In this document: positions 6,909 through 14,312 of the stretch, in pieces
Layout: each line of letters opens with the position of its first letter
How positions within the stretch are numbered: the stretch's first letter is position 1
Source of the DNA: an uncultured Mucilaginibacter sp.
GTDB lineage: Bacteria > Bacteroidota > Bacteroidia > Sphingobacteriales > Sphingobacteriaceae
Assembly (NCBI GenBank): GCA_903927645.1
Contig: CAIYNX010000236.1
Coordinates: 1-41,393, forward strand
DNA: 41,393 nucleotides
Direction of reading: 5' to 3'
Notes under the pieces: model-generated
Databases searched by the model: none
Seen by the model: only the letters and a program-made list of their open reading frames with translations
What the model was told of the DNA's origin: nothing
Position numbers and translations under genes: made by a program

Positions 6909-8072
6909 ATGGAACGAATTGTTATTAGCCCTCGCCATAATTGGCAGAAATTGGTAGAAAATCAAGGTTTTTTATACCATACACTTGATGATGTACCCTA
7001 TTGGAACGAGGAAGCTTGTTACAAATTTACTGAAAGGGAGATTTTGATGCTTGAATCAACCACACAAGAACTCCATACCATGTGTATAGCCGCAGCCCAG
7101 TTTGTGGTTGATCATAATCTGTTTTATTTATTCGGTATTCCGGAGGAGGTAATCCCATTGATTAGGCATGCTTGGGAAAATAGCGATAACGGGTTTTGGT
7201 CGCTTTATGGTAGGTTTGATTTGGCTTACGATGGTACAAGTTTGCCTAAACTGCTTGAATTTAATGCCGATACCCCAACCTCATTATTTGAATCGAGCAT
7301 TGTACAATGGTTTTGGTTACAAGATTTTAAACCCTCGGCCGATCAGTTTAATTCGATAGATGAAAAGTTGAGAGCAGCCTGGGAATTTATACATAACAAT
7401 TACCGCTCATCCTGCTATCATTTTGCTTGTTTAAAGGAAGCACGCGGAAATATTTCCCAGCTACAACTTCGGGAAGACATCACCAATACGGCCTATATAC
7501 TTGATACCGCCTCCTCGGTAAAAGGACTTCATTATTTTTTTACGGATATTGGCAATATAACCTGGAATGGGAAGGAGTTTACAGATGAGCATGAAAAACC
7601 ATTGGGAACAATTTTTAAACTGTACCCATGGGAATGGATGATTCATGAAGTTAGCATAGCCAATTTTGGCAAAAGCAATGTAAATTGGATTGAGCCGATA
7701 TGGAAAATGCTGTGGTCAAATAAAGCATTGCTTCCAATTTTATGGCAATTATATCCTAATCATCCTAATTTACTACCTTCATATTTTGAGCCTAATTCAA
7801 CTTCCTATGTAAAAAAGCCCAAACTATCGCGCGAGGGGGCAAATATTCAAATAGTTCAAAATAATCAAATTGTAACCAAAACAGCAGGCAATTACGGCGC
7901 AGAAGGATTCATCTACCAGGACCTTGCCCACATTCCTAATATAGAAGGCAATTACCCTGTTATTGGTTCATGGATTATAGGTGGTGAAGCTGCTGGAATG
8001 GGAATAAGAGAAAGTAATACCATAATTACCAATAATACCAGCCGATTTGTGCCCCATTATTTTGAAAAATAA
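6909..8072 (+). CDS. Glutathionylspermidine synthase family protein (YgiC/YjfC-like ATP-grasp)
   Basis: A 387-residue ATP-grasp enzyme of the GSP_synth family. Recognisable parts are PRHNWQKLVENQGFLYHTLD near the N-terminus, the conserved LLEFNADTPTSLFESSIVQW (about 118-137), and at the C-terminus GAEGFIYQDLAHIP and GSWIIGGEAAGMGIRES. The family ligates an amine or amino acid to a peptide-like carboxylate using ATP. E. coli YgiC/YjfC lack the amidase domain of true glutathionylspermidine synthase, as does this protein, and their natural product is uncertain. The tight spacing after the lipoprotein gene indicates co-transcription. The stop codon (8070-8072) touches the stop of the convergent gene. 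Confidence 0.9.
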   Translation: MERIVISPRHNWQKLVENQGFLYHTLDDVPYWNEEACYKFTEREILMLESTTQELHTMCIAAAQFVVDHNLFYLFGIPEEVIPLIRHAWENSDNGFWSLYGRFDLAYDGTSLPKLLEFNADTPTSLFESSIVQWFWLQDFKPSADQFNSIDEKLRAAWEFIHNNYRSSCYHFACLKEARGNISQLQLREDITNTAYILDTASSVKGLHYFFTDIGNITWNGKEFTDEHEKPLGTIFKLYPWEWMIHEVSIANFGKSNVNWIEPIWKMLWSNKALLPILWQLYPNHPNLLPSYFEPNSTSYVKKPKLSREGANIQIVQNNQIVTKTAGNYGAEGFIYQDLAHIPNIEGNYPVIGSWIIGGEAAGMGIRESNTIITNNTSRFVPHYFEK

Positions 8073-8537
8073 TTATTGATTTGGTTTTTTTGATGAGTTT
8101 GTTACTGCCAATTTATCATTTACCCATTTATGCGGTTTATGAAATTCGGGTCTTTTTCGCCAATGTCTGTAGGCTTGTAGACTTATTATTTGTTCCTCTC
8201 CCTCACTTCCAAAGTCCCAATAATATATTTTAAATGTTTTAGGGTGGATAAGCAGCCAAAAATGTGTACGAAATATATCGCCATAGTCAATACCAATCTG
8301 CATCCCATAACAATAATTAATTGCAACATAGGGCTGATTGATCATAAAATCAGCTTTTTCTTTTCCCGCATATTTATAAAAACCTTTTACCTCGGGCAAG
8401 GCACGTATTTTGGCAATTAAAAGTTTTTCGGTTTCGTTTTTTGGTTTATAAGTGGAGGCCATTTCTTGTGCATGACAGTAAAATATTCCAAAAAATAGCG
8501 AAAAAATGAATAGTATAAGCTTTGGTTCAAGTCTCAT
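8073..8537 (-). CDS. Hypothetical exported protein
   Basis: A 154-residue protein with a signal peptide (about 1-23, ending FGIFYCHAQ). The mature part has one cysteine (INYCYGMQIG), a Trp/Tyr-rich centre (THFWLLIHPKTFKIYYWDFG) and a basic tail. I do not recognise the family. It is convergent with the ATP-grasp gene with zero bases between the stops, so neither has room for a separate terminator. Confidence 0.65.
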   Translation of the reverse strand: MRLEPKLILFIFSLFFGIFYCHAQEMASTYKPKNETEKLLIAKIRALPEVKGFYKYAGKEKADFMINQPYVAINYCYGMQIGIDYGDIFRTHFWLLIHPKTFKIYYWDFGSEGEEQIISLQAYRHWRKRPEFHKPHKWVNDKLAVTNSSKKPNQ

Positions 8538-8845
8538 GAAAATTGCTGCAAGGCTTTATAAAAATACATTTTTTTTAAACGGTAATTTTGGGAATTGCTA
8601 ATAAATATTTCGATTTAAAGCCAATTAAATTACCTCCATTTTCATATACCATCGGAATATCATGTGGGTAGAAAATAAATTAACAAATCGTATCCCTTCG
8701 AATCGAAGTGTGGGTTTGCCGTCTAAAGAGGTATTTCCCATTGGTAGCTAGTGACCAATTAAACAAAATGGTATCCTCTGTTAAATCGTTTATTTTTAAA
8801 AGTGAATGGGAAATAAATTTCCTAATCCCCTCCCCATCCACCACA
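8538..8845. other. Gene-free stretch
   Basis: About 310 bases between the exported-protein gene and the terminator of the cupin-like gene. Short frames are present but none has a recognisable sequence. I see no RNA gene or repeat. It should contain the promoter of the minus-strand gene ending at 8073. Confidence 0.5.
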
Positions 8846-8876
8846 AAAAAAGGGGCAATCACCTTGCCCCCTTTTT
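8846..8876 (-). terminator. Intrinsic terminator of the JmjC-like cupin gene
   Basis: GGGGCAA / TTGCCCC stem (8852-8858 with 8864-8870), extended by an A-run/T-run. Read on the minus strand it is a GC hairpin followed by a run of T, 28 bases after the stop of the gene ending at 8905. Confidence 0.75.
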
Positions 8877-8904
8877 ATTATACGCTAAATAACCTAATTA
8901 TAGG

Positions 8905-9786
8905 CTATGATGGCCTCCCCGCAGCCAAAGCATTTTCGGCCCAATTAATGGCTAGTTGCTCTTTAAATTTAGCGTAGTTGGCTTTAAAGGCCATTTTTAA
9001 AACACTGTCAATACCGCCTTTTACAGCTAAATTATAAACACTGGCTGCCTTACGGCTTATTGAGGCATCCCAGGCACGCAAACTAAGCGAGTAGGAGCCA
9101 TCTACATATTTCATCCAATGCCATAAGCCGGTTGGCATAAAAAGGGTATCGCCATGCTCCAGGTGGCAATCAATGCCTTCTACGCCTTTTAGTGCCGGGA
9201 ACTTTTCAAAATCGGGGTTCAATACATCATAATCCTCCAGCGCATAAGTGGTGTTTGGCAAACAGTACAAACGACGTTTCCACTTATTCTCGAACAAAAT
9301 TACATGCTTGCGGCCGCCAAAATGGGTATGAAAAATATGCGGCAAATCAATATCGTAATGTAAAAAAGTAACCGAGTTGGAGCCACCAAAAAACATGGAA
9401 GGCATGCTCTCCAGAAAGCCACCCATTAAATCCTTCGGAAACTTGATATCATCCAACAGTTGGGGAGCCTGTTTAAAAATATTAAAAAAGAAAATCCTCA
9501 GTTCGGTAGGCTCGCGCTTTATCAAATCAATATACTCATCAAAAGGCATCTCCGCCGCTGCCGAGTTAATAGGTTTTGAAGGGTCGGCCTTCGAGTTATC
9601 GTACAAGGGCACCACTTTATGCCCAACCACTTCTTTCAAGTATTCGGGCGTCCATTTTTCGCGGGCGGGCCAATCTTTGGTCAGGCCTTTAATAACCAGT
9701 GGTCGGCGCGGATTCAGGTAGTTTTTTGTAAAATCTGCTTTGTCAATATTTTCAACAGTATCTATTGGGCTAAGTTTAAAGCTCAT
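8905..9786 (-). CDS. JmjC-like cupin (cupin_8) protein
   Basis: A 294-residue member of the cupin_8 / JmjC-like Fe(II) and 2-oxoglutarate oxygenase group. The N-terminus has the typical RRPLVIKGLTKDWPAREKW entry. The iron-binding HxD motif is FLHYDID, and the distal His lies in GDTLFMPTGLWHWMKYV. Family members hydroxylate protein side chains or tRNA; the target here is unknown. ATG at 9784-9786 is preferred over an ATG 75 bases upstream because homologues start just before the LSPIDTVENID-like segment; the longer form would add a non-conserved Cys-rich leader. It is a single gene with its own terminator. Confidence 0.85.
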   Translation of the reverse strand: MSFKLSPIDTVENIDKADFTKNYLNPRRPLVIKGLTKDWPAREKWTPEYLKEVVGHKVVPLYDNSKADPSKPINSAAAEMPFDEYIDLIKREPTELRIFFFNIFKQAPQLLDDIKFPKDLMGGFLESMPSMFFGGSNSVTFLHYDIDLPHIFHTHFGGRKHVILFENKWKRRLYCLPNTTYALEDYDVLNPDFEKFPALKGVEGIDCHLEHGDTLFMPTGLWHWMKYVDGSYSLSLRAWDASISRKAASVYNLAVKGGIDSVLKMAFKANYAKFKEQLAINWAENALAAGRPS

Positions 9787-9902
9787 AATTTGGATGCATT
9801 CGTTTAAGCATGTTGGCAAAATGCTTTCATGCCATTGTATTTGTTTAACAAAATAACGCAAAAAAGGTTGAAGTATATTAAAAATTTGTTAAATAGTGGT
9901 TT

Positions 9903-10057
9903 GGTGAGTAGAGAAGCCCCCCTCAGTCCCCCCGGTAGGGGGAAGCCTTTTATTAGAGGTGAGTATTGAAGCCCCCCTCAGTCCCCCCGGTTGGGGGAAG
10001 TCTTTATTAGATGTGATTATTGAAGCCCCCTCAATCCCCCCGGTAGGGGGAGGCTTA
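9903..10057. repeat. GC-rich tandem array, 54-55 bp units
   Basis: Nearly three copies of one unit: 9913-9967 (55 bp), 9968-10021 (54 bp) and a partial copy 10022-10057, with a relic of the unit's end at 9903-9912. Each unit contains GAAGCCCCCCTCAGTCC followed by the near-palindrome CCCCCCGGTAGGGGG. Copies differ by a few substitutions. Base composition contrasts sharply with the AT-rich surroundings. It resembles short GC-rich palindromic intergenic repeats of Sphingobacteriaceae genomes. Confidence 0.88.
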
Positions 10058-10123
10058 TGAATCTCAGAACAAAATTTTGCTTCTTAAAGAATTTACTAAA
10101 GAACCCTAAATAAGCTCCCTCTT

Positions 10124-10139
10124 CCGTTGGCTAACGGAG
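10124..10139. repeat. Short hairpin TCCGTT-GGCT-AACGGA
   Basis: A 6-bp perfect stem with a GGCT loop in the 460-bp stretch between the cupin-like gene and the fasciclin gene. It is probably a degenerate intergenic repeat; I see no function. Confidence 0.35.
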
Positions 10140-10154
10140 TTGGACCAAAGCCAA

Positions 10155-10183
10155 AAAGCCCGGTGCTTTCGCAACCGGGCTTT
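10155..10183 (-). terminator. Intrinsic terminator of the fasciclin gene
   Basis: A 10-bp stem AAAGCCCGGT / ACCGGGCTTT with a 9-nt loop, followed on the minus strand by a T-rich stretch. It lies about 65 bp after the stop of the fasciclin gene. Confidence 0.75.
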
Positions 10184-10249
10184 CACCATAATTATAGGTG
10201 GTATTAAATTAGAGGGTATTCTATTTGTTTGCCGTGCTTTTGGCTTAGC

Positions 10250-10798
10250 TTAGTTAGGTAATAATACAGTATTTATTACATGTATAACCCCATTGCTTTG
10301 AGCCACATCGGCTATAGTAACCAAGGCTTTGTCGCCTTTTTCGTCGGTGATGTAAACCTTTTTGCTTTTAGTAGTAAAGGTTAATATTCCGCCCGATACT
10401 GTTTTTATCTCGGCTTTGCCGTTACCTGCCTTAATTTTAGCAACCAAATCTGCCGAACTTAAGTTGCCTGCAATAACATGGTAAGTTAAAATTTTGGTTA
10501 GGGTGGCTTTGTTTTCTGGTTTTACCAAGCTGGCTAAAGTACCATCAGGTAATTTTTCAAAAGCAGAGTTTGATGGTGCGAAAACTGTAAACGGACCAGC
10601 TGATTCTAAAGTCTCAACCAAATTAGCTGCCTTTACAGCTGTTACCAACGTGGTATGGTCTTTTGAGTTTACAGCGTTTTGGATAATGTCTTTATCCGGG
10701 TACATTTCGGCACCACCTACAATTTTATTTTGGGCATTTACTTTGGTGGCCGTTGCAATAGCTACTAAAGCAAAAGCGGCAATAATTAGTTTTTTCAT
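10250..10798 (-). CDS. Fasciclin (FAS1) domain protein, secreted
   Basis: A 182-residue protein with a signal peptide (1-22, ending TATKVNAQ) and a single FAS1 domain (about 40-181). Diagnostic parts are the H1 motif FTVFAPSNSAFEKLP, the YH motif ILTYHVIAGNL, and the C-terminal GVIHVINTVLLP. FAS1 proteins act in adhesion or cell-surface interactions; in Bacteroidota they are commonly periplasmic or cell-surface and often single-domain as here. It has its own terminator and is separated from hemW by 91 bp on the same strand, so the two could share a transcript. Confidence 0.93.
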   Translation of the reverse strand: MKKLIIAAFALVAIATATKVNAQNKIVGGAEMYPDKDIIQNAVNSKDHTTLVTAVKAANLVETLESAGPFTVFAPSNSAFEKLPDGTLASLVKPENKATLTKILTYHVIAGNLSSADLVAKIKAGNGKAEIKTVSGGILTFTTKSKKVYITDEKGDKALVTIADVAQSNGVIHVINTVLLPN

Positions 10799-10889
10799 GA
10801 TTTTGTTACGTGTTTGTAAGCAATTACGATGAAAAACTATGCACGGTTTTTTAAAAACGAATTATTTTTATGAAAGCCGAAAAATCGCA

Positions 10890-12011
10890 CTAAAAAAACA
10901 ATTCTGAAGCTATATAATCGGCGTAGAGTTTCCCTTTCGGGGATAGGTATAGGGTGTTTTCTTTTTTTGTGAGCCATTCTTTTTCAAAAAATGGCTCGGC
11001 AAGGTTTAATACCTCTGCCGAAGCAGCGGATGCAATTTTATCGATCTTTTGCAAATCAAGTCCCCACATGGTACGTAGAGAGGTCATGATGTATTCATTC
11101 AAACGGTTGTTTTCGGTCAGTACCTCCGTTTCGGCCGGGATTTTATCTCCCTCAATAGCCTTTAAATATTTCACATTGTTGGCAACATTCCAGCTACGTT
11201 CGCCACCATTAAAAGAGTGTGCCGACGGACCAATACCCAGGTATTTTACCCCCTGCCAATAATTGGTATTGTGTTTAGAGTAATGACCGGGTTTGCAAAA
11301 GTTAGATATTTCGTAATGCTCATATCCGTTTTGGTGCATGGTTTCCATTAAAATTTCAAACTGCTCGGCAGCCAGACGGTCGTCCATAGCTGCTTGTTTT
11401 TTGTTTTTTATGAAGGATGCCAGCGGAGTTTTAGGCTCTACTGTAATACCATAAGCCGAAATATGTGGTATCAACATGGCCATCATAGTTTGGATATTAT
11501 GTGCCCATTTTTGTTCAGTAAGTAAGGGAAAGCCGTAAATTAGGTCGGCAGTTAGATTTTCAAAGCCTAAATCCTGTGCCCGTTTTATACAAGTTTCGGC
11601 CTCAATGGCACGGTGGGCACGGTTCATCCAGCGTAAATCCTCATCGTAGAATGATTGCACACCAATGCTTAACCTATTAATAGGTGTTTCGCGCAGCAAT
11701 TTTAATTTATCTCTATCCAAATCATCCGGGTTGGCCTCTAGGGTAATTTCTGCACCATCAGCAACCACATGTGTCTCGGTAACAAGGCCTATAATTCTGT
11801 TTATTTCTTCGGTGGTTAATAAGGAAGGCGTTCCACCACCAAAATAAATAGTCTCTACGGTATCGCCTGCCAAATAATTTTTTTGAAGGGCAATTTCTTT
11901 TTGCAAGGCTAGCACCATTTCCTTTTTATAGGTTGAGGAAGTGCTGAAATGAAAATCGCAATAATAACACGCTTGCTTACAAAAAGGGATGTGGATGTAG
12001 ATGCCGGCCAT
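10890..12011 (-). CDS. hemW: Radical SAM heme chaperone HemW
   Basis: A 374-residue radical SAM protein. The 4Fe-4S motif is C11-x3-C15-x2-C18 in PFCKQACYYCDF. The residue two after the last cysteine is Phe, not Cys, which separates HemW from the true oxygen-independent coproporphyrinogen oxidase HemN (CxxxCxxCxC). The SAM-binding GGGTPS and the RLSIGVQSF block follow, and the HemN_C domain lies at about 290-372. HemW binds heme and delivers it to respiratory proteins. ATG at 12009-12011 is preferred over an in-frame TTG three codons upstream. It is divergent from the DUF4271-hemD genes, so heme functions flank the intergenic region. Confidence 0.93.
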   Translation of the reverse strand: MAGIYIHIPFCKQACYYCDFHFSTSSTYKKEMVLALQKEIALQKNYLAGDTVETIYFGGGTPSLLTTEEINRIIGLVTETHVVADGAEITLEANPDDLDRDKLKLLRETPINRLSIGVQSFYDEDLRWMNRAHRAIEAETCIKRAQDLGFENLTADLIYGFPLLTEQKWAHNIQTMMAMLIPHISAYGITVEPKTPLASFIKNKKQAAMDDRLAAEQFEILMETMHQNGYEHYEISNFCKPGHYSKHNTNYWQGVKYLGIGPSAHSFNGGERSWNVANNVKYLKAIEGDKIPAETEVLTENNRLNEYIMTSLRTMWGLDLQKIDKIASAASAEVLNLAEPFFEKEWLTKKENTLYLSPKGKLYADYIASELFF

Positions 12012-12017
12012 TGGGGG

Positions 12018-12046
12018 CAAATTTACGGAATTTAAAATGGTGCAAA
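12018..12046 (-). promoter_or_regulatory. Near-perfect Bacteroidota promoter for hemW
   Basis: On the minus strand TTTG (12046-12043), 17 nt spacing, then TAAATTTG (12025-12018). This matches the TTTG / TAnnTTTG consensus of Bacteroidota sigma factor. With the last G at about -7, transcription would begin at about 12011, which is the first base of the hemW start codon. Confidence 0.55.
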
Positions 12047-12342
12047 TAAATTAAACCTCAAATACATTTATAGGAGGGATAGGTAACGATTTAAAAACCA
12101 ATTATTGATTTGAATTTATATTTCCAAACAAATCTAACTTCTGATATCTCAATAGTAGTATCCATATTATAATTATAGTATTATAGTTTGCTTTGTTCAA
12201 ATTGAGCATTTAAAAATCAGCTTTCATTAAAAAAATTCGTTCAATCTTTTTTGTGTTAACTGCTTAAATTTTAAAAACAATAAATTATCCCAAATAATTT
12301 GAAGTATTTTTGTGCTCATAAATTGAGCGTGCACTAAATACA
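12047..12342. other. Divergent intergenic stretch hemW / DUF4271
   Basis: About 300 AT-rich bases. A TATTTTTG at 12305-12312 fits the -7 box and lies 31 bases before the DUF4271 start, but I see no matching -33 box. No RNA gene or repeat is seen. Confidence 0.35.
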
Positions 12343-13311
12343 ATGCGATATATCTTTTTTTGTGTTCTGTTTTGCATAATTGGAACTGCTTATGCTCAAC
12401 CTGATACTGTGCCTGTACATAAGGAAGTAAAATCATCTAATTACCACAGATATTATGGCCGTTTATCCATTCTCGACTCTATTAATTTAGCTACCAAATT
12501 ATTGCAGCAAAAAAAAGAAGACTCGGTTGCTTTGCGCTACCTCATGCCTAACCCAAACCGCGAAAATAAATTCATAAAAGAACAACTTAGCCAAAATATT
12601 TTTGATTTGTCATATATTCAGCATATTAAACATAAATCAACCCAAACTTTAATAAATGGCACAGCACGGGTAACCCGAAGCACATGGATTATTATTGTAC
12701 TATTAATACTGCTAATATATACTGCTATGCTTAATATGGTATTTAACAGCGAAATAAGAGGTATTCTGCAATCATTTTATAATAAACAAATTATAAACCA
12801 AACCGAAAAGGAATCAAATTGGATTAGCATTCAAACCTATATTGGGATGCTTTTATTATTTAGTTTTTCCGCCAGTATTCTTATTTACCAGGTAGCCAAT
12901 TATAAAAAGGCTTATTTTTCAGTAACAGGTTTTCAATTATTTTTTGCGGCCTCAATTGTTGTTTGCTCGCTTTTTATCTTAAAATTTTTAGTGTTAAAAT
13001 TTGTTGGCTATGTGTTTGAAATAAAAAAACTTGTAAGTCAATACCTTGCTATAATTAATCTTACTTACTTTAATTTATCCTATTTACTATTGGCAGTATC
13101 AATATGTTTTAGCTTATTACCGGAGGAGTTTATATCAGTATTATTATTTTTAACAATAGCCATAATAATCATAGTTTTTATTTGGCAATACTTAATTAAC
13201 AGCATAAATGTAATTTCCAATTATCAATTTCAAAAGTTTTATTTATTTATCTATCTTTGTGCCCTTGAAATCAGCCCAGTTTTAATTTTGATTAAGGCAC
13301 TTAACATTTAA
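12343..13311 (+). CDS. DUF4271 family membrane protein
   Basis: A 322-residue protein with a signal peptide (about 1-19, ending CIIGTAYAQ), a periplasmic N-terminal part to about residue 107, and about six transmembrane helices (roughly 110-128, 164-183, 196-222, 236-258, 263-288 and 298-318). This is the layout of DUF4271, a Bacteroidota-restricted family. Function unknown. It is followed 27 bp later by hemD and then by gldKLMN; I recall DUF4271 commonly lying next to hemD, which suggests a conserved pairing. Confidence 0.85.
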   Translation: MRYIFFCVLFCIIGTAYAQPDTVPVHKEVKSSNYHRYYGRLSILDSINLATKLLQQKKEDSVALRYLMPNPNRENKFIKEQLSQNIFDLSYIQHIKHKSTQTLINGTARVTRSTWIIIVLLILLIYTAMLNMVFNSEIRGILQSFYNKQIINQTEKESNWISIQTYIGMLLLFSFSASILIYQVANYKKAYFSVTGFQLFFAASIVVCSLFILKFLVLKFVGYVFEIKKLVSQYLAIINLTYFNLSYLLLAVSICFSLLPEEFISVLLFLTIAIIIIVFIWQYLINSINVISNYQFQKFYLFIYLCALEISPVLILIKALNI

Positions 13312-13338
13312 TTTTTAGGCAGTTATACAAATTGAATT

Positions 13339-14097
13339 TTGGAAGAGAGAAAGAAAAGGGTTAAAAGCATATTGGTTACTTTGCCAAAGCCCGAAAATGA
13401 TAAAAATCCATATGCAGAGCTTTCTAAAAAGCTTAATTTGAAGATTGATTTCAGGTCATTTATTCATGTTGAAGGCGTTCCGGCAAAGGATTTTAGGAAA
13501 GAAAAGATCAACCTTGCTGATTTTACTGCTGTAATTTTTACAAGTAGAAACTCGGCAGATCATTTTTTTAGGATTTGTGAGGAAATGAGGTTTGAAGTAC
13601 CTGTGGAAATGAAATATTTTTGTTTGTCTGAAACAATTGCACTCTATCTGCAGAAATATATTCAATACCGCAAAAGGAAGATTTTTTTCGGAAAACAGAC
13701 GGCTTCTGATTTGGCTGAGGTGTTAAAAAAACACTCGGGAGAAAGATTTTTATATCCTTGTTCAGACGTAGCGGCAGAAGAAACACAAAAATTTTTGTTA
13801 GAAAACGGATATAATTTTACCCCCGCGGTATTATTTAGGACCGTTTGTAGCGATCTTTCAGATTTGGCAGATGTATTTTATGACGTAATTGCTTTTTTTA
13901 GCCCCTCAAGCATACAGTCATTGTATAAAAACTTTCCGGATTTTAAACAAAATAACACCCGAATTGCGGCATTTGGCGTGTCGACACATAAGGCAGTTTT
14001 GGAAGCAGGTTTAATTTTAGATATACCAGCACCATTACCGGTTGCCCCCTCAATGACCATGGCTTTAGAACAATATGTTAAAATTGTAAATAAATAA
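13339..14097 (+). CDS. hemD: Uroporphyrinogen-III synthase
   Basis: A 252-residue protein of the HemD fold: two alpha/beta domains, with the recognisable AVIFTSRNSADHFF (about 54-67), RKIFFGKQTASDLAEVL, FLYPCSDVAAEETQKFL and FFSPSSIQSLYKNF. The C-terminus has RIAAFGVSTHKAVLEAG. It cyclises hydroxymethylbilane to uroporphyrinogen III, the branch point to heme, siroheme and B12. The chosen start is TTG at 13339; there is no in-frame ATG near the N-terminus, and the sequence EERKKRVKSILVTLPKP agrees with homologues. It is likely co-transcribed with DUF4271. The next gene, gldK, is 215 bp away and may have a separate promoter. Confidence 0.9.
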   Translation: MEERKKRVKSILVTLPKPENDKNPYAELSKKLNLKIDFRSFIHVEGVPAKDFRKEKINLADFTAVIFTSRNSADHFFRICEEMRFEVPVEMKYFCLSETIALYLQKYIQYRKRKIFFGKQTASDLAEVLKKHSGERFLYPCSDVAAEETQKFLLENGYNFTPAVLFRTVCSDLSDLADVFYDVIAFFSPSSIQSLYKNFPDFKQNNTRIAAFGVSTHKAVLEAGLILDIPAPLPVAPSMTMALEQYVKIVNK

Positions 14098-14155
14098 TGC
14101 TTACATTTGAAAAAAAACAAACAAATTTTGAAGGTTTCTCGTAAAATTTTTGATA

Positions 14156-14191
14156 TTTGTTTCGGCTTTTTTGAACGAATAATTAGCTTTG
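14156..14191 (+). promoter_or_regulatory. Candidate promoter of the gldKLMN operon
   Basis: TAGCTTTG at 14184-14191 fits the -7 box TAnnTTTG; a TTTG at 14156-14159 is a possible -33 box with a rather long 24-nt spacing. The predicted leader is about 115 nt. A second -7-like box, TACATTTG at 14102-14109, has no partner. Confidence 0.3.
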
Positions 14192-14221
14192 GTACAATAT
14201 TTATATAAAAATTATACGCTA

Positions 14222-14235
14222 TTTTTTTTTTTTTT
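14222..14235 (+). repeat. 14-base T homopolymer in the gldK leader
   Basis: Uninterrupted run of 14 T between the candidate gld promoter and the gldK start. It is the longest homopolymer I noticed in the window and is prone to slippage. Confidence 0.7.
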
Positions 14236-14312
14236 AATCTACTTAAGGTATTTTTAATATATTTGATTGTTTTATTGCATGATAATAACATTTACTGAAT
14301 TTTGATTTTAAT

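Noticed and set aside
8680..8862. 60-codon minus-strand frame MIAPFFVVDGEGIRKF...
   Set aside because: No recognisable domain, and its start region overlaps the terminator of the cupin-like gene. Probably chance.
9903..10057. CRISPR array
   Set aside because: The units are directly adjacent with no unique spacers between them, and there are no cas genes in the window.
12227..12436. 69-codon minus-strand frame overlapping the DUF4271 start
   Set aside because: It overlaps the signal peptide of a supported gene in antisense and has no conserved features.
13252..13259. TATCTTTG inside the 3' end of the DUF4271 gene
   Set aside because: It matches the -7 box but has no -33 partner, and the hemD gene is probably read from the upstream promoter. 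I did not list it as a promoter.
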